From Sphingomonadales bacterium (GTDB taxonomy: Bacteria > Pseudomonadota > Alphaproteobacteria > Sphingomonadales > Sphingomonadaceae): DNA of 64,000 nucleotides. Below are positions 48,874 through 57,092 of this stretch, piece by piece. The translations under genes were made by a program, and so were the position numbers. A model generated the notes under the pieces. The model saw only the letters and a program-made list of their open reading frames with translations, had not been told where the DNA came from and searched no databases. The stretch lies in assembly GCA_016707885.1 (NCBI GenBank), contig JADJGU010000002.1, forward strand, positions 124,001 to 188,000, read 5' to 3'. Within the stretch, counting starts at the first letter, position 1. Every line of letters starts with the position of its first letter.

Positions 48874-49446
48874 GCCCGGCCTCCTCTGGTGGTTGTCGTC
48901 GGGGGAGCTGGGTGAATCCTGCTAGCCCGAGACGCAGGCCCTGGTAGCTCCAGTCGAAACGGAAATGGCGCTCGTCGCTCGCAATGACTTGAGCGCCGAC
49001 GAAGGTTTTGAGGGTCCCGCGCACTTCCGAGGTCAATTTATGCGGGTCGACTGTGAGCCCCTTGATGACAAAGGCTTGCGTCACGTCCGAGCCGCGTTGC
49101 TCCTCGACGATCCGCACCAGTTCGGCCTTCAGCCGCCATGATGGGCCGGGATCGGCGAGCTCCAAGATCTCCGCCATCCAGTAGTCGAGCCCCTCGGGGC
49201 TGCGATTAAGCAGCATCAGCGCCGCATCGCGGGTCACCAGCTCGAGATAGTCGGCGCTGGCGCCGGCGCTGCTGGAATCCTCAGCGGCCTGGAGACCGTC
49301 GGCACCAGCACGACCTCGCGGTCGCGGGTGGCAGCCAGGCCGCCGGTGACAACCAGCGCCAAGGCGAGCGCGCCGCTCGTCAGCGCAAGCAGGTTGCGCT
49401 GGCGCAGCAGCGACTGGCTGCGCTCGTGCGAAATCTCGGCAAACAT
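48860..49446 (-). CDS. traE: F-type T4SS protein TraE (VirB8-like), two frameshifts
   Basis: The N-terminus MFAEISHERSQSLLRQRNLL plus the helix ALTSGALALALVVTGGLAAT is typical of TraE, a single-span inner membrane protein. The frame changes near 49275 and continues SADYLELVTRDAALMLLNRS, PEGLDYWMAEILELADPGPS, RIVEEQRGSDVTQAFVIKGL and DERHFRFDWSYQGLRLGLAG. A second change near 48905 leads to a TAG at 48860 that overlaps the traK start. The length, about 195 aa, fits the family (188 aa in F). Confidence 0.86.
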
Positions 49447-49455
49447 GGCTATCCC

Positions 49456-49744
49456 TCACCCGGCCAGGAGCCGGCAATGGGAGGGCGGCGTTGCGACAAG
49501 ACCTGTAAACCCCGAAGGCAGATACCAGTAAGCGGCATGGAGGACCCATGAACTGGCTCGACCCGACTTCGCCTTCCGCAAGGTGAACCAGGCGCCGAAG
49601 GCGACTGATGATGCCGATGAAGATATGCTGGCTGAGGATCCCCCAGGTGAAGGGGACAATCATCCCAGCGAACTCGTCGATGGTCCAGAAGCCGATAAGC
49701 TCCGGGTCGTCGAGCCGCACGGGAACAAGATACCTGTCTGCCAT
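49456..49744 (-). CDS. traL: F-type T4SS protein TraL, one frameshift
   Basis: The protein starts MADRYLVPVRLDDPELIGFW and continues TIDEFAGMIVPFTWGILSQH, FIGIISR. The frame then changes near 49600 and continues AFGAWFTLRKAKSGRASSWV, LHAAYWYLPSGFTGL. TraL is a small inner membrane protein with two hydrophobic segments, second in the operon after the pilin. One extra base appears to be present. The length of about 95 aa matches F TraL (91 aa). Confidence 0.86.
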
Positions 49745-49769
49745 GAAGCCGCCCTCCTTCTCGCCGTGC

Positions 49770-50084
49770 TCAGATCACCGCGGTCACGGCCGAGGTGACG
49801 ATCGGCACGCCGGTGCCGACGCCGATGCCGACGCCGACCGGCACAGCCACCTGGCCGAGCGAGAAGCGACCCGACGCGAGGCCGATGAGGCCGCCCGCGA
49901 GGCTGAGAACGGTGATGATCTTGCCGCCCGAGCCCTCGAGAAAATCGGTGAACTTGGTCAGCGCAGGGGTGAACGTCGTGTCGGCGCCGGCATACGCAGC
50001 CGTTGCCGCCAGCGCTGCAATCGCGATCGGAAGCGCAAGCCCGGTCATTTTGCCGAGGCGGGGTTTGAGGGACATGGTGGTCAT
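49770..50084 (-). CDS. traA: F-type pilin TraA
   Basis: GGAG lies eight bases before the ATG at 50084 (MTTMSLKPRLGKM), preferred over the in-frame ATG at 50099. The leader ends LPIAIAALAATAAYA, a clear signal peptidase site, leaving a mature pilin of about 70 residues: GADTTFTPALTKFTDFLEGS, two membrane helices (KIITVLSLAGGLIGLASG and VAVPVGVGIGVGTGVPIVTS) and the end AVTAVI. This is the F-pilin pattern. It is the first gene of the tra operon, so the promoter lies in 50085-50400. Confidence 0.88.
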   Translation of the reverse strand: MTTMSLKPRLGKMTGLALPIAIAALAATAAYAGADTTFTPALTKFTDFLEGSGGKIITVLSLAGGLIGLASGRFSLGQVAVPVGVGIGVGTGVPIVTSAVTAVI

Positions 50085-50434
50085 TGATGCTATCTCCATC
50101 GAGAGGGTGGGCAGCGATGTCGTTCGCTGTATGTTCCCAATGGCGTGCTAGGAGAGAGATAGGAAAATGGATTTTGATCGAAGCGTTCAATTGCGACCTG
50201 GAATTCCGCAAGGCCGGTATAAGCGGGCTACAAAAGCGCCTGGAAATGGTTATTTTGTGTCATTCATTGGCCGGAGAATCGACCGATGCTAGCAGGAAAT
50301 TTCGCCGCAGCGGCGAATCGTTTCAAAATAGGAAATCTTATATGTTCTTCTAATGTTCTTTTCTGTTTCCTACAGCATCTACCTCGTCATATTGAACCGA
50401 CTCAATAGTGACGAACAGGAAAGGACATCCTTCC
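50085..50434. promoter_or_regulatory. Presumed tra operon promoter with dyad and phased repeats
   Basis: This divergent gap between traA and a small regulator holds a perfect 17-bp dyad, TTCGCCGC-A-GCGGCGAA (50301-50317), and two TGTTCTT copies starting at 50343 and 50354, 11 bp apart. The dyad is a likely operator and the phased repeats a likely regulator box. The ribosome site of the right-hand gene (AGGAAAGGA) is near 50417-50425. No promoter can be assigned with certainty. Confidence 0.55.
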
Positions 50435-50887
50435 ATGCATATCGAAATAGCCGAACGACCTGGTGTTGATCCGGTGTTGGCGCGCACATTGGCAAGAGCA
50501 ATTGATGGATCATCCAAGCCCCGCCGAACGATTGCGCGTGAAACCGGTCTCCACAAGGATGCGCTATTGGGCGTCATCCGCGGCACCAGGGCAGTCACGA
50601 CCGATGAGGCACTCCGTCTGTTCAGCGCATCCGGGGTTCCGCCCAAAGGCATCCTTGCGCTTGCTCTTGCCGGACATGAAGAGCTGGCATCCGAATGGAT
50701 GCATCAGGACATAGGGCAGTTTTGGGACGAACTTTTCCGCGCGTTACCAGCAACGCTCGCCGAAGCTTTGGGCGAAGATCTCCAGGAAATTCGTCCACGC
50801 TGGGCGGTCGGAACATCACGACTGGTGGCCAAATTGCTCGCGGAGCATGTCCGCGAAGTCATAAACCGCGAACTTTCCGTTCGCTAG
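50435..50887 (+). CDS. Small DNA-binding-like regulator, XRE-type
   Basis: The 150-aa protein starts MHIEIAERPGVDPVLARTLA. A likely helix-turn-helix follows at residues 20-60 (RRTIARETGLHKDALLGVIR, GTRAVTTDEALRLFSASGVP), then a helical C-terminal part (WDELFRALPATLAEALGEDL). I do not recognise a named family. A GTG at 50408 is also in frame, but the ATG at 50435 has the ribosome site. It is divergent from the tra operon and precedes an AlpA-like gene, so it is a candidate tra or excision regulator. Confidence 0.65.
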   Translation: MHIEIAERPGVDPVLARTLARAIDGSSKPRRTIARETGLHKDALLGVIRGTRAVTTDEALRLFSASGVPPKGILALALAGHEELASEWMHQDIGQFWDELFRALPATLAEALGEDLQEIRPRWAVGTSRLVAKLLAEHVREVINRELSVR

Positions 50888-50901
50888 TGTAGGCGGTTAA
50901 A

Positions 50902-51150
50902 ATGATAGTGGATCAAAATGAAAATCTAGACTTGGCTGCTGGATCTGCCGACCGTTCAGGACCTAATCTTTCTCGATTAATCCGCCTACCAGAAGTCATG
51001 AAGCGTGTGGGAATAAGCCGATCCGCAATCTACAAGCGCATGGCGGAAGGCAGGTTCCCTCGCTCCAGATCGCTCGGCCCGAAATGTGCGGTGTGGTTGG
51101 AAGCCGACATTGATCAGTGGATAGGTGAAGTCCTGAATCGCTCCGCATGA
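50902..51150 (+). CDS. AlpA-family regulator/excisionase-like protein
   Basis: The 82-aa protein has a 25-residue leader, then SRLIRLPEVMKRVGISRSAI, YKRMAEGRFPRSRSLGPKCA and VWLEADIDQWIGEVLNRSA. This is the AlpA/MerR-like winged-helix pattern LPEVxxxxGxSRSTIYRxxxxGxFPxPxxLGxRxVxW. AlpA-type proteins regulate phage or integrative-element integrase genes or act as excision factors. It sits at the edge of the conjugation block, a position where integrative elements often carry such a gene. No integrase is adjacent. The start follows AGGCGG loosely. Confidence 0.82.
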   Translation: MIVDQNENLDLAAGSADRSGPNLSRLIRLPEVMKRVGISRSAIYKRMAEGRFPRSRSLGPKCAVWLEADIDQWIGEVLNRSA

Positions 51151-51400
51151 TTTCACTTTCATGAAGTAAGCTGTTACTCTGATACCAATCCGTCCGTCAG
51201 TTTGCTCGCGTCCCGCTACAGCGCTAAATACCACATCCGAGCCATCTTGTTGAGTTAGAGCATTCGGCTAATCGCACTGGAGGGCTGATCGATGGACAGT
51301 GCCTTGGGCGCACCCTAGCTAATTTCAGTTACTTTCGCCTCGGGTGATCCGGGGATCAGGCAGGCGATAGCGAGACTGTTCCCTCAACCAGTTCCATCTT
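51151..51400. other. Gap at the edge of the mobile block
   Basis: These 250 bases separate the AlpA-like gene from the sucD fragment. I see no gene, no tRNA and no clear repeat. This is one of the likely places for an element boundary. Confidence 0.4.
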
Positions 51401-51885
51401 CTAGCCGTTCAATACATTCATCAGCGTCGAGCCCAGTTCGCTCGGGCTGGCGGCAACCTTGATGCCGGCGGCTTCCATCGCTGCGATCTTCGATTCAGCG
51501 TCGCCCTTGCCACCCGAAACGATCGCACCGGCATGGCCCATGCGACGGCCCGGAGGGGCGGTGCGTCCGGCGATGAAACCGGCCATCGGCTTCTTGCGGC
51601 CACGCTTGGCTTCGTCGATCAGGAACTGTGCGGCTTCTTCTTCGGCGCTGCCGCCGATTTCACCGATCATGATCATCGACTGGGTCGCATCGTCGGCCAG
51701 AAACAGCTCGAGCACGTCGATGAAGTTGGTGCCATTGACGGGGTCGCCGCCAATGCCGACCGCGGTGGTCTGGCCCAGCCCTTCGGCAGTGGTCTGAAAC
51801 ACGGCTTCATAGGTCAACGTGCCCGAACGCGAGACAACCCCGACCGAACCCTTGGAGAAAATGTTGCCGGGCATGATGCCGAGGC
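51401..51885 (-). pseudogene. sucD: 3' fragment of sucD (succinyl-CoA synthetase alpha subunit)
   Basis: The fragment matches the C-terminal half of SucD: IMPGNIFSKGSVGVVSRSGT, TAVGIGGDPVNGTNFIDVLE, MIGEIGGSAEEEAAQFLIDE and GKGDAESKIAAMEAAGIKVA. It keeps the His-bearing segment GRRMGHAGAIVSG, where the TCA-cycle enzyme is phosphorylated, but lacks the N-terminal CoA-binding domain. About 160 of roughly 294 residues remain and no start codon fits. At about 51885 the homology switches directly to an MFS transporter in another frame. A full copy must exist elsewhere, or the join is an assembly chimera. Confidence 0.85.
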
Positions 51886-52089
51886 TGCGCCAACGATCCC
51901 GAAGGTGGAAATCAGCCAACCTATTGCCACTGGATCGCCGAAGTCCTGAAGCAAAGGTCGCATTGCGGCGAGGATCATAGCTGCCTCGAACGAACCTGTT
52001 ACCTCGGCGATCCACAGCGCTACCAGCAAAGGCAGATATGGCTTGAGCGTGGCCCAGTTGAGAGCACTAGGCGCGATCGCTGCTGTCAT
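51885..52089 (-). pseudogene. 5' fragment of an MFS transporter
   Basis: The fragment starts MTAAIAPSALNWATLKPYLP and continues LLVALWIAEVTGSFEAAMIL, PLLQDFGDPVAIGWLISTFG, i.e. the first one to two helices of a major facilitator transporter. It ends abruptly at the sucD fragment near 51885. Its start overlaps the SDR gene stop by four bases, so SDR and transporter formed one operon before the break. The remaining ten or so helices are missing. Confidence 0.75.
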
Positions 52090-52862
52090 TGCTTCTTAGC
52101 GCCTTCGGGGATGCCTGATTGGGCCGCGCGAACATCAATCAGTCTCGGGCAAACATCGGCGGGCAAGCCAACAATTGCGATCAACGCCTTGGCCATCGAT
52201 TCGGCGGACGCCGCTGCACCTGCCATCTGTGCGTGGCCGGTCTCCATGATTTTGGCGTAAAATGCCTGTTTCGCCTCTTCGCTCCAGCTATCGCCGCCGC
52301 TGCCACCAGCAACCGAACCCGAACGTAAAACCGAGACGCGGATACCATCTGTTCGCAATTCGTCCGCGAGTGCTGTGGAAAGGGTCTCTACCGCCGCCTT
52401 TGTGGCCGCATAGGTCGCCAGCATCGGGAAGGGGTGGACGACCGACTCACTCGAGATTGAAACGATCTGCCCTTTGGTCTTTTTGAGATGGGGAATGGCA
52501 GCCCTCATCATCCAGATAGTTCCCAACACATTGGTGTTGAAATGGCCCGAAATATCCTCGTCCGTTGCAAGTTCGGTCAGGAAGGGATGGAAAATTGCCG
52601 CGTTGTTCACGAGCAGGTCTAACCGGCCAAATCTGCCAATACACGCAGCAATAGCGTCATTGACCTGAGCGGAATCGGTGATGTCGCATTCGACGGTGAG
52701 CACGCTCTTGCCAAGATCATGGCTCAGAGAATCGAGATCGGCAGACGACCTGGCAATCGCAGCTACATGAAATCCGGCATCGGCAAGGGCACGGACAAAC
52801 ACCCGCCCCATGCCTTTTGACGCACCCGTTACGACGGCAACTTTTCCGGCAAGCGGTTTCAT
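52086..52862 (-). CDS. Short-chain dehydrogenase/reductase
   Basis: The 258-aa enzyme has the cofactor motif TGASKGMG (residues 12-19), NNAA in LDLLVNNAAIFHP, the catalytic Ser in IVSISSESVV and YAATK (Tyr and Lys about residue 150). It is a classical SDR with NAD(P)H cofactor; the substrate is unknown. It is divergent from a TetR regulator with a palindromic operator between, and the truncated MFS gene followed it in the same operon, suggesting a degradative or detoxifying unit. Confidence 0.88.
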   Translation of the reverse strand: MKPLAGKVAVVTGASKGMGRVFVRALADAGFHVAAIARSSADLDSLSHDLGKSVLTVECDITDSAQVNDAIAACIGRFGRLDLLVNNAAIFHPFLTELATDEDISGHFNTNVLGTIWMMRAAIPHLKKTKGQIVSISSESVVHPFPMLATYAATKAAVETLSTALADELRTDGIRVSVLRSGSVAGGSGGDSWSEEAKQAFYAKIMETGHAQMAGAAASAESMAKALIAIVGLPADVCPRLIDVRAAQSGIPEGAKKQ

Positions 52863-52897
52863 CGCTTTGTCCTCTCCTGCGACTCGTTATCTCGCAT

Positions 52898-52916
52898 AAT
52901 TGACGATACGTCAATT
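52898..52916. promoter_or_regulatory. Palindromic operator between SDR and TetR genes
   Basis: AATTGACG (52898-52905) and CGTCAATT (52909-52916) are perfect 8-bp arms around ATA. The TTGACG in the left arm also looks like a -35 hexamer, so bound protein would block a promoter. It is the likely target of the divergent TetR protein. Confidence 0.75.
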
Positions 52917-52983
52917 CTTGTTCAACTTGTTTTTTTCCGCTAACGGATAGTCGAACAAGTGCAGCGTGATGGAGAGACGCTCA

Positions 52984-53652
52984 ATGCTGAATGAATCCGC
53001 GGCGGGGTCAGTTGTGCTGGACACAGCCTTGCATAACCAGATTGGCCAGAAAATCGGAGCTAAAGGCCTGCGGACCCGGCAAAAGCTGATAGAAACAACC
53101 ATCGAATTGCTTGAGACGCATGGGCTACGCGACTTGTCTGTTGCAGATATTGCGCGAGCAGCGAGTACCTCGCCTGCGACTTTCTACGTGTATTTTGAAG
53201 GTGTGCCTGAGGTACTTCTGGCTGCCTTGGAGCACGTAACGCAAAGTACGCCTGAACTGGTCAAGATGGCCGAAGAAAATTGGTCCGATCTAGGAGATAA
53301 GGGCCGCCCACGACGCTTTGTGGAGCTATATTGTGCGCATTGGTGGCGGTGGCGTACCGTTTTCCGCTGCCGCAATCTGGCTTCGGAAGAGGGCGATGGT
53401 CGTTTTCAGGAAGCGCGTCGTCAAAGTGTCGCCCCTTTGATAGAGGCATTGACCGGTCAGATTATGCGAGCGCAATCAAAGGGCCTGGTACCCAATCATC
53501 TTTCGCCCAGGGCAAGTGCCGGTGCGATATTGACGCTGCTAGAGCGACTAGCCGCTGTTGGACCGCTTACGCCCGAACAGCCAGATATGGGCTTCGAAAC
53601 ACTCAAAGACGCGGCGGCCTATATGGTTTCTGCTCTGACAGCGGGGAGGTGA
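52984..53652 (+). CDS. TetR/AcrR-family regulator
   Basis: I use the ATG at 52984 because GGAGAG lies eight bases upstream; 52966 is also in frame. The helix-turn-helix domain lies at about residues 30-75: RTRQKLIETTIELLETHGLR, DLSVADIARAASTSPATFYV, YFEGVPEVLLAALEHV. The C-terminal part is a helical ligand domain (RPRRFVELYCAHWWRWRTVF). It faces the SDR gene across an 8-bp-arm palindrome and probably represses that operon. Confidence 0.88.
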   Translation: MLNESAAGSVVLDTALHNQIGQKIGAKGLRTRQKLIETTIELLETHGLRDLSVADIARAASTSPATFYVYFEGVPEVLLAALEHVTQSTPELVKMAEENWSDLGDKGRPRRFVELYCAHWWRWRTVFRCRNLASEEGDGRFQEARRQSVAPLIEALTGQIMRAQSKGLVPNHLSPRASAGAILTLLERLAAVGPLTPEQPDMGFETLKDAAAYMVSALTAGR

Positions 53653-54183
53653 AGACGGTTCGGGCAGATATATTACTGCTCAAGATATCTACGGTACTGA
53701 AGCAACTCAGGCTGAGTTATTCGACTATCGAGCGTAACATTTTTACCGATAACTTGGTTGTAGTCTCATCAGACACTATGATGGCGTCACTGCTAACCAA
53801 TCATCTAGCGCCTCAATTCAACATCAAAGTAATTTTGTGCGTTACCCTACTCGCTAACAAGGACAAACGTGCTCAAGTCTAACGCAGGAGAGATTCAAGT
53901 ACTAATTTGGTTATAATAGGAAAAGATGTTGGGGCTCAGGAGTTCCAACCTACGACCCGTTGGTTGGGAGGTGTCGCGCGTTTTCATGAATGGCTCCCGC
54001 GCTGCTTCTGGCCACGTTTCAAATCCATCTGAACTGACGAATTGCAAATCAGTAAATCCAGCGGGTCCTATCATTTTAACGCATAATTCGTTCCGATGTT
54101 ACCTAGAATGTTACCTAGAGCAGATTAGAAGAGACATTCTCACGATAGATAGTCAATTAAGTGATTAATATATCGGAATAAAA
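53653..54183. other. AT-rich gap next to tRNA-Lys
   Basis: About 530 bases more AT-rich than their neighbours. A tandem 12-bp repeat, ATGTTACCTAGA twice, is at 54096-54119. An open frame at 53926-54168 has no domain pattern. Some segments (near 53940 and 54040) faintly resemble tRNA arms, but no tRNA folds. Its place at the 3' side of tRNA-Lys makes it a possible relic of integration. Confidence 0.4.
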
Positions 54184-54259
54184 TGGTGAGCCCTGCTGGA
54201 TTCGAACCAGCGACCTACTGATTAAAAGTCAGTTGCTCTACCGACTGAGCTAAGGGCCC
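54184..54259 (-). tRNA. tRNA-Lys (anticodon UUU)
   Basis: Read on the minus strand, GGGCCCT pairs with AGGGCTC as acceptor stem, followed by discriminator A and encoded CCA (54186-54184). The anticodon arm is ACTGACTTTTAATCAGT with TTT at the centre, and the T arm is CTGGTTCGAATCCAG. All arms are standard. The 3' end points toward lower coordinates, i.e. toward the mobile block. Confidence 0.95.
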
Positions 54260-54300
54260 ATCGCGGTGCTAAAACAACAGCACGCTCAGGAGCGCTCCCC

Positions 54301-54828
54301 CTAATGCGGGCTTTGCGAACGGTCAAGCGGCTTGGGACGGTTTAAGCGATGAAAAAGTTGGCGAATGGTCAGGCCGGATACCGGGTCGCGCCATTCCGAC
54401 GCAATTTCAGTCGCCGGGCCGAGCACGAAGTTCCGTTCGCGCATTGCGACGTGCGGAATGGCAAGCGCGGGGCGTTCGCCAGACCAGATCCCGCCCGACC
54501 ATAACAGGATGTCGAGGTCGAGCGTACGCCCACGCCAGCGTTGACCAATGCGTCGACGGCCGAAATGGGTTTCAATTGACTGCAGGCGGCGCAACAATGC
54601 TGGCGGATCAAGGTGGCTGGAGATCACGGCAACCGCATTGGCGTAGCGGCGCCTTGAGGCGCCTATCGCGGCACTTTCGATGATTGACGATTGGGCAAAA
54701 ACGTCGATATCCGGCATTTCGAGGGCTTCAATAGCCTGCTCGAGCATATTTCGCGGACTGCCTGCGAGTTCGTGACGCTGGTTTGAACCCAGCGCGATCA
54801 GATAGAGATGTTTGGTATTGTCAGCCAT
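54301..54828 (-). CDS. folK: HPPK, 6-hydroxymethyl-7,8-dihydropterin pyrophosphokinase
   Basis: The enzyme transfers pyrophosphate from ATP to hydroxymethyl-dihydropterin in folate synthesis. The 175-aa protein begins MADNTKHLYLIALGSNQRHE and contains the family motif RRRIGQRWRGRTLDLDILLW, with the two metal-binding Asp, and IPHVAMRERNFVLGP. The start at 54828 puts LIALGSN at the usual position. It lies 41 bases from tRNA-Lys on the same strand. Confidence 0.93.
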   Translation of the reverse strand: MADNTKHLYLIALGSNQRHELAGSPRNMLEQAIEALEMPDIDVFAQSSIIESAAIGASRRRYANAVAVISSHLDPPALLRRLQSIETHFGRRRIGQRWRGRTLDLDILLWSGGIWSGERPALAIPHVAMRERNFVLGPATEIASEWRDPVSGLTIRQLFHRLNRPKPLDRSQSPH

Positions 54829-54911
54829 ACCCCCGCCTAGCGCCGATGCGCTGGGCGGGGAAGCGCAATCCGGCGTTGCCATTTCCCGTGGCAACCCCGG
54901 GAGCGTGACGA

Positions 54912-55673
54912 TTAGAAGTGGAAGTTCAGCCCGACGCGGATCAGATGCATGTCCAGATCCTGGCGCAGGGTTTCCGTATAGGCGGGGGTTACAAAGGTGC
55001 TGCCCGGCAGATATCCGGTGTCATAGCTGGTGCCACCCTGGTCGGTGTACGCATAATCGAGCCGAGCCGAGACCGTGTCGCTGAATTTGTGCTCAACGCC
55101 GCCACCGATAATAAAGCCGTCCAGCGTCTTCTTTGTTCCACCAGCCTTGTCGTATCCGCCGTTGGACGACATTGTTGCTGCGAATTCGGCTTTCGTCCAT
55201 GCCCAGCCGCCCGATGCGTAGATAAGCGTCTTGTCCATCGCGACGCCGGCGCGAGCGCGCAGCGAGAACATATGTTTCGCATCAATGCCATTGCCGAAAC
55301 TATAGCTGAGCGAGGGGAATGGGGTTGTCGGAACCAATCCGGTCGACCGGCTGTCATCGGCATTCAGGATGGTGAAGTCAGCCTCGGCACCAAGGACGAA
55401 GTTTCCAGCGGTCTGGTAATTATAGCCGAGCTGGCCGCCGAAGTTGAAACCTTCCGGTTTACGGCTGTCCGCAAAAGTTGATGTTACATAATCGCGCAGC
55501 CCCTGCGATTCAGACGTCCATGTGTCGCTGAGGGCGACATCGGAGTCGGATGATCCGGTGCCATATCCAGCCTGGACGCCGACATAAGGGCCAGTCCAAT
55601 CGGCATCTTGCGCAATGGCGGGGGTTGCGATCATGGCAATGGCAGAAGCCGAGATGAGCGAGAGTTTCTTCAT
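54912..55673 (-). CDS. Outer membrane beta-barrel protein (OmpW/Omp25-like)
   Basis: The start at 55673 gives a signal peptide (MKKLSLISASAIAMIATPAI, then AQDADWTG). The mature part has alternating beta strands typical of Omp25/OmpA-like porins in alphaproteobacteria: WTGPYVGVQAGYGTGSSDSD, GFNFGGQLGYNYQTAGNFVL, HMFSLRARAGVAMDKTLIYA and the final strand MHLIRVGLNFHF ending in Phe. It is an 8-stranded barrel by pattern. The role is unknown. Confidence 0.87.
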   Translation of the reverse strand: MKKLSLISASAIAMIATPAIAQDADWTGPYVGVQAGYGTGSSDSDVALSDTWTSESQGLRDYVTSTFADSRKPEGFNFGGQLGYNYQTAGNFVLGAEADFTILNADDSRSTGLVPTTPFPSLSYSFGNGIDAKHMFSLRARAGVAMDKTLIYASGGWAWTKAEFAATMSSNGGYDKAGGTKKTLDGFIIGGGVEHKFSDTVSARLDYAYTDQGGTSYDTGYLPGSTFVTPAYTETLRQDLDMHLIRVGLNFHF

Positions 55674-55870
55674 GGTAGATTCCTTCAATCTGTTCCGATG
55701 AATCATCGGACAAGTGTTGGTGCGACCCATGAATGTGATGCCGGACAAAGGGTGTCGCGAAATCACGACGCCCCGTTAACGCGTAGAACCTTTCTGGATA
55801 TTGTATGGAATCGACCATGCCGACGATTTTGCGGCGGCTGTGGCAATAATGTAACAGAAGTTATAGCTGC

Positions 55871-56737
55871 CTAGCTGTCTTCGATCAGGCGGCCATAGAG
55901 TTGAGGTCTGCGGTCGCGGAAAAAGCCCATGCTGGCGCGGTGAAGGCGGGCCTGATCGAGATCAAAGCTCGCCAGAAGTATACCCGTTTCGCTATCGTCC
56001 AGATCGCAAACAACATCACCCCATTCATTGGCGATGAAGCTGGTTCCATAAAATTTCTGCGCTGCACCCCCATGGTCGGATTCAGCGCCAACGCGGTTGG
56101 CGGCGATCACGGGCATACAGTTTGAGACTGCATGGCCGACCATTGCACGTCGCCACATATGACGGGTGTCGAGTGTCGCGTCCTGCGGTTCTGCGCCAAT
56201 CGCTGTCGGGTAAAACAACATCTCCGCCCCCATCAGGGCCATGGCTCGCGCGCATTCGGGATACCATTGGTCCCAGCAGATGCCGACGCCGATGCGCGTG
56301 CCGAATAGGTCCCACACTTTGAAACCGGTATTGCCCGGGCGGAAATAATATTTTTCCTGATAGCCGGGGCCATCGGGGATGTGACTTTTTCGATAGGTGC
56401 CAAGGATGTCGCCGGACGCATCAATCATCGCCATCGTATTGTAGAAATGCGATCCGTCGCGTTCGAAGAAACTGGTGGGGATCGCGACCTTCAGCTTTTT
56501 GGCCAGTTTCGCCATGGCTTGCACCGAAGGATGTTCCAGCGTCGGGCGCGCGAGCGCAAAATGCGCCTCTTCCTGCGTCTTGCAGAAATAGGGGCCTGAA
56601 AAGAGTTCGGGTGGCAATATGATTTGCGCACCATCGGATGCCGCTTTCTCAATCAGAGCCGAAACTGATTCAATATTCTCGCCTTCGCTGCCTTGCAGAG
56701 GCAATTGGAGCGCGGCGACGGTGATGGTGCGTGTCAT
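55871..56737 (-). CDS. aguB: N-carbamoylputrescine amidohydrolase
   Basis: This nitrilase-superfamily enzyme converts N-carbamoylputrescine to putrescine. Catalytic residues are visible: Glu in IILPPELFSGPYF (about 43), Lys in YRKSHIPDGPGY (about 118) and Cys in VGICWDQWYPECARAMAL (about 154). The C-terminal RASMGFFRDRRPQLYG is typical of AguB. The start at 56737 begins MTRTITVAALQLPLQGSEGE. The partner agmatine deiminase lies about 1.3 kb upstream on the same strand, completing the agmatine route to putrescine. Confidence 0.93.
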   Translation of the reverse strand: MTRTITVAALQLPLQGSEGENIESVSALIEKAASDGAQIILPPELFSGPYFCKTQEEAHFALARPTLEHPSVQAMAKLAKKLKVAIPTSFFERDGSHFYNTMAMIDASGDILGTYRKSHIPDGPGYQEKYYFRPGNTGFKVWDLFGTRIGVGICWDQWYPECARAMALMGAEMLFYPTAIGAEPQDATLDTRHMWRRAMVGHAVSNCMPVIAANRVGAESDHGGAAQKFYGTSFIANEWGDVVCDLDDSETGILLASFDLDQARLHRASMGFFRDRRPQLYGRLIEDS

Positions 56738-56744
56738 TTCCTGT

Positions 56745-57089
56745 CTATAGCCGCACGCCGAAACGTGCGGCAATCCCGATTGTCAGCAGATACAGTATGA
56801 AGGTCAACGTAATACCGGCTGACAGGGTCAGCCAAAATCCATGTCCGGACCGCAACATCCATGGGATCAGCAGGAACATCGGAATGGATGGCAGGAAATA
56901 CCAAAATGCCGAATAGACATAATCGGCAACCAGCTTCGGGTCGCCGGTATCGCGCCAAAGCCAGATCATTCCAAGCGTCGAGACGAGGGGATAGAAGCAA
57001 TCAATCCCCAAGTCCCGGGCTTTTCTGGCGATCAGGGCAATGGTTGCAACCAGAAACCCCGATAACAAGGCGCGAATGGCAAGTTCCAA
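56745..57089 (-). CDS. Small integral membrane protein (GlpM/DUF3147-like)
   Basis: The 114-aa protein has four membrane helices: IRALLSGFLVATIALIARKA, CFYPLVSTLGMIWLW, FLPSIPMFLLIPWML and FWLTLSAGITLTFILYLLTI. This resembles GlpM-like or DUF3147 small membrane proteins; the match is by topology and pattern and the function is unknown. It lies eight bases before aguB and just after the methyltransferase-like gene, all on the minus strand. Confidence 0.7.
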   Translation of the reverse strand: MELAIRALLSGFLVATIALIARKARDLGIDCFYPLVSTLGMIWLWRDTGDPKLVADYVYSAFWYFLPSIPMFLLIPWMLRSGHGFWLTLSAGITLTFILYLLTIGIAARFGVRL

Positions 57090-57092
57090 GCT

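Noticed and set aside
53926..54080. tRNA-like arms (near 53940 and 54040)
   Set aside because: No acceptor stem and no consistent T loop could be paired; not enough to call a tRNA or pseudo-tRNA.
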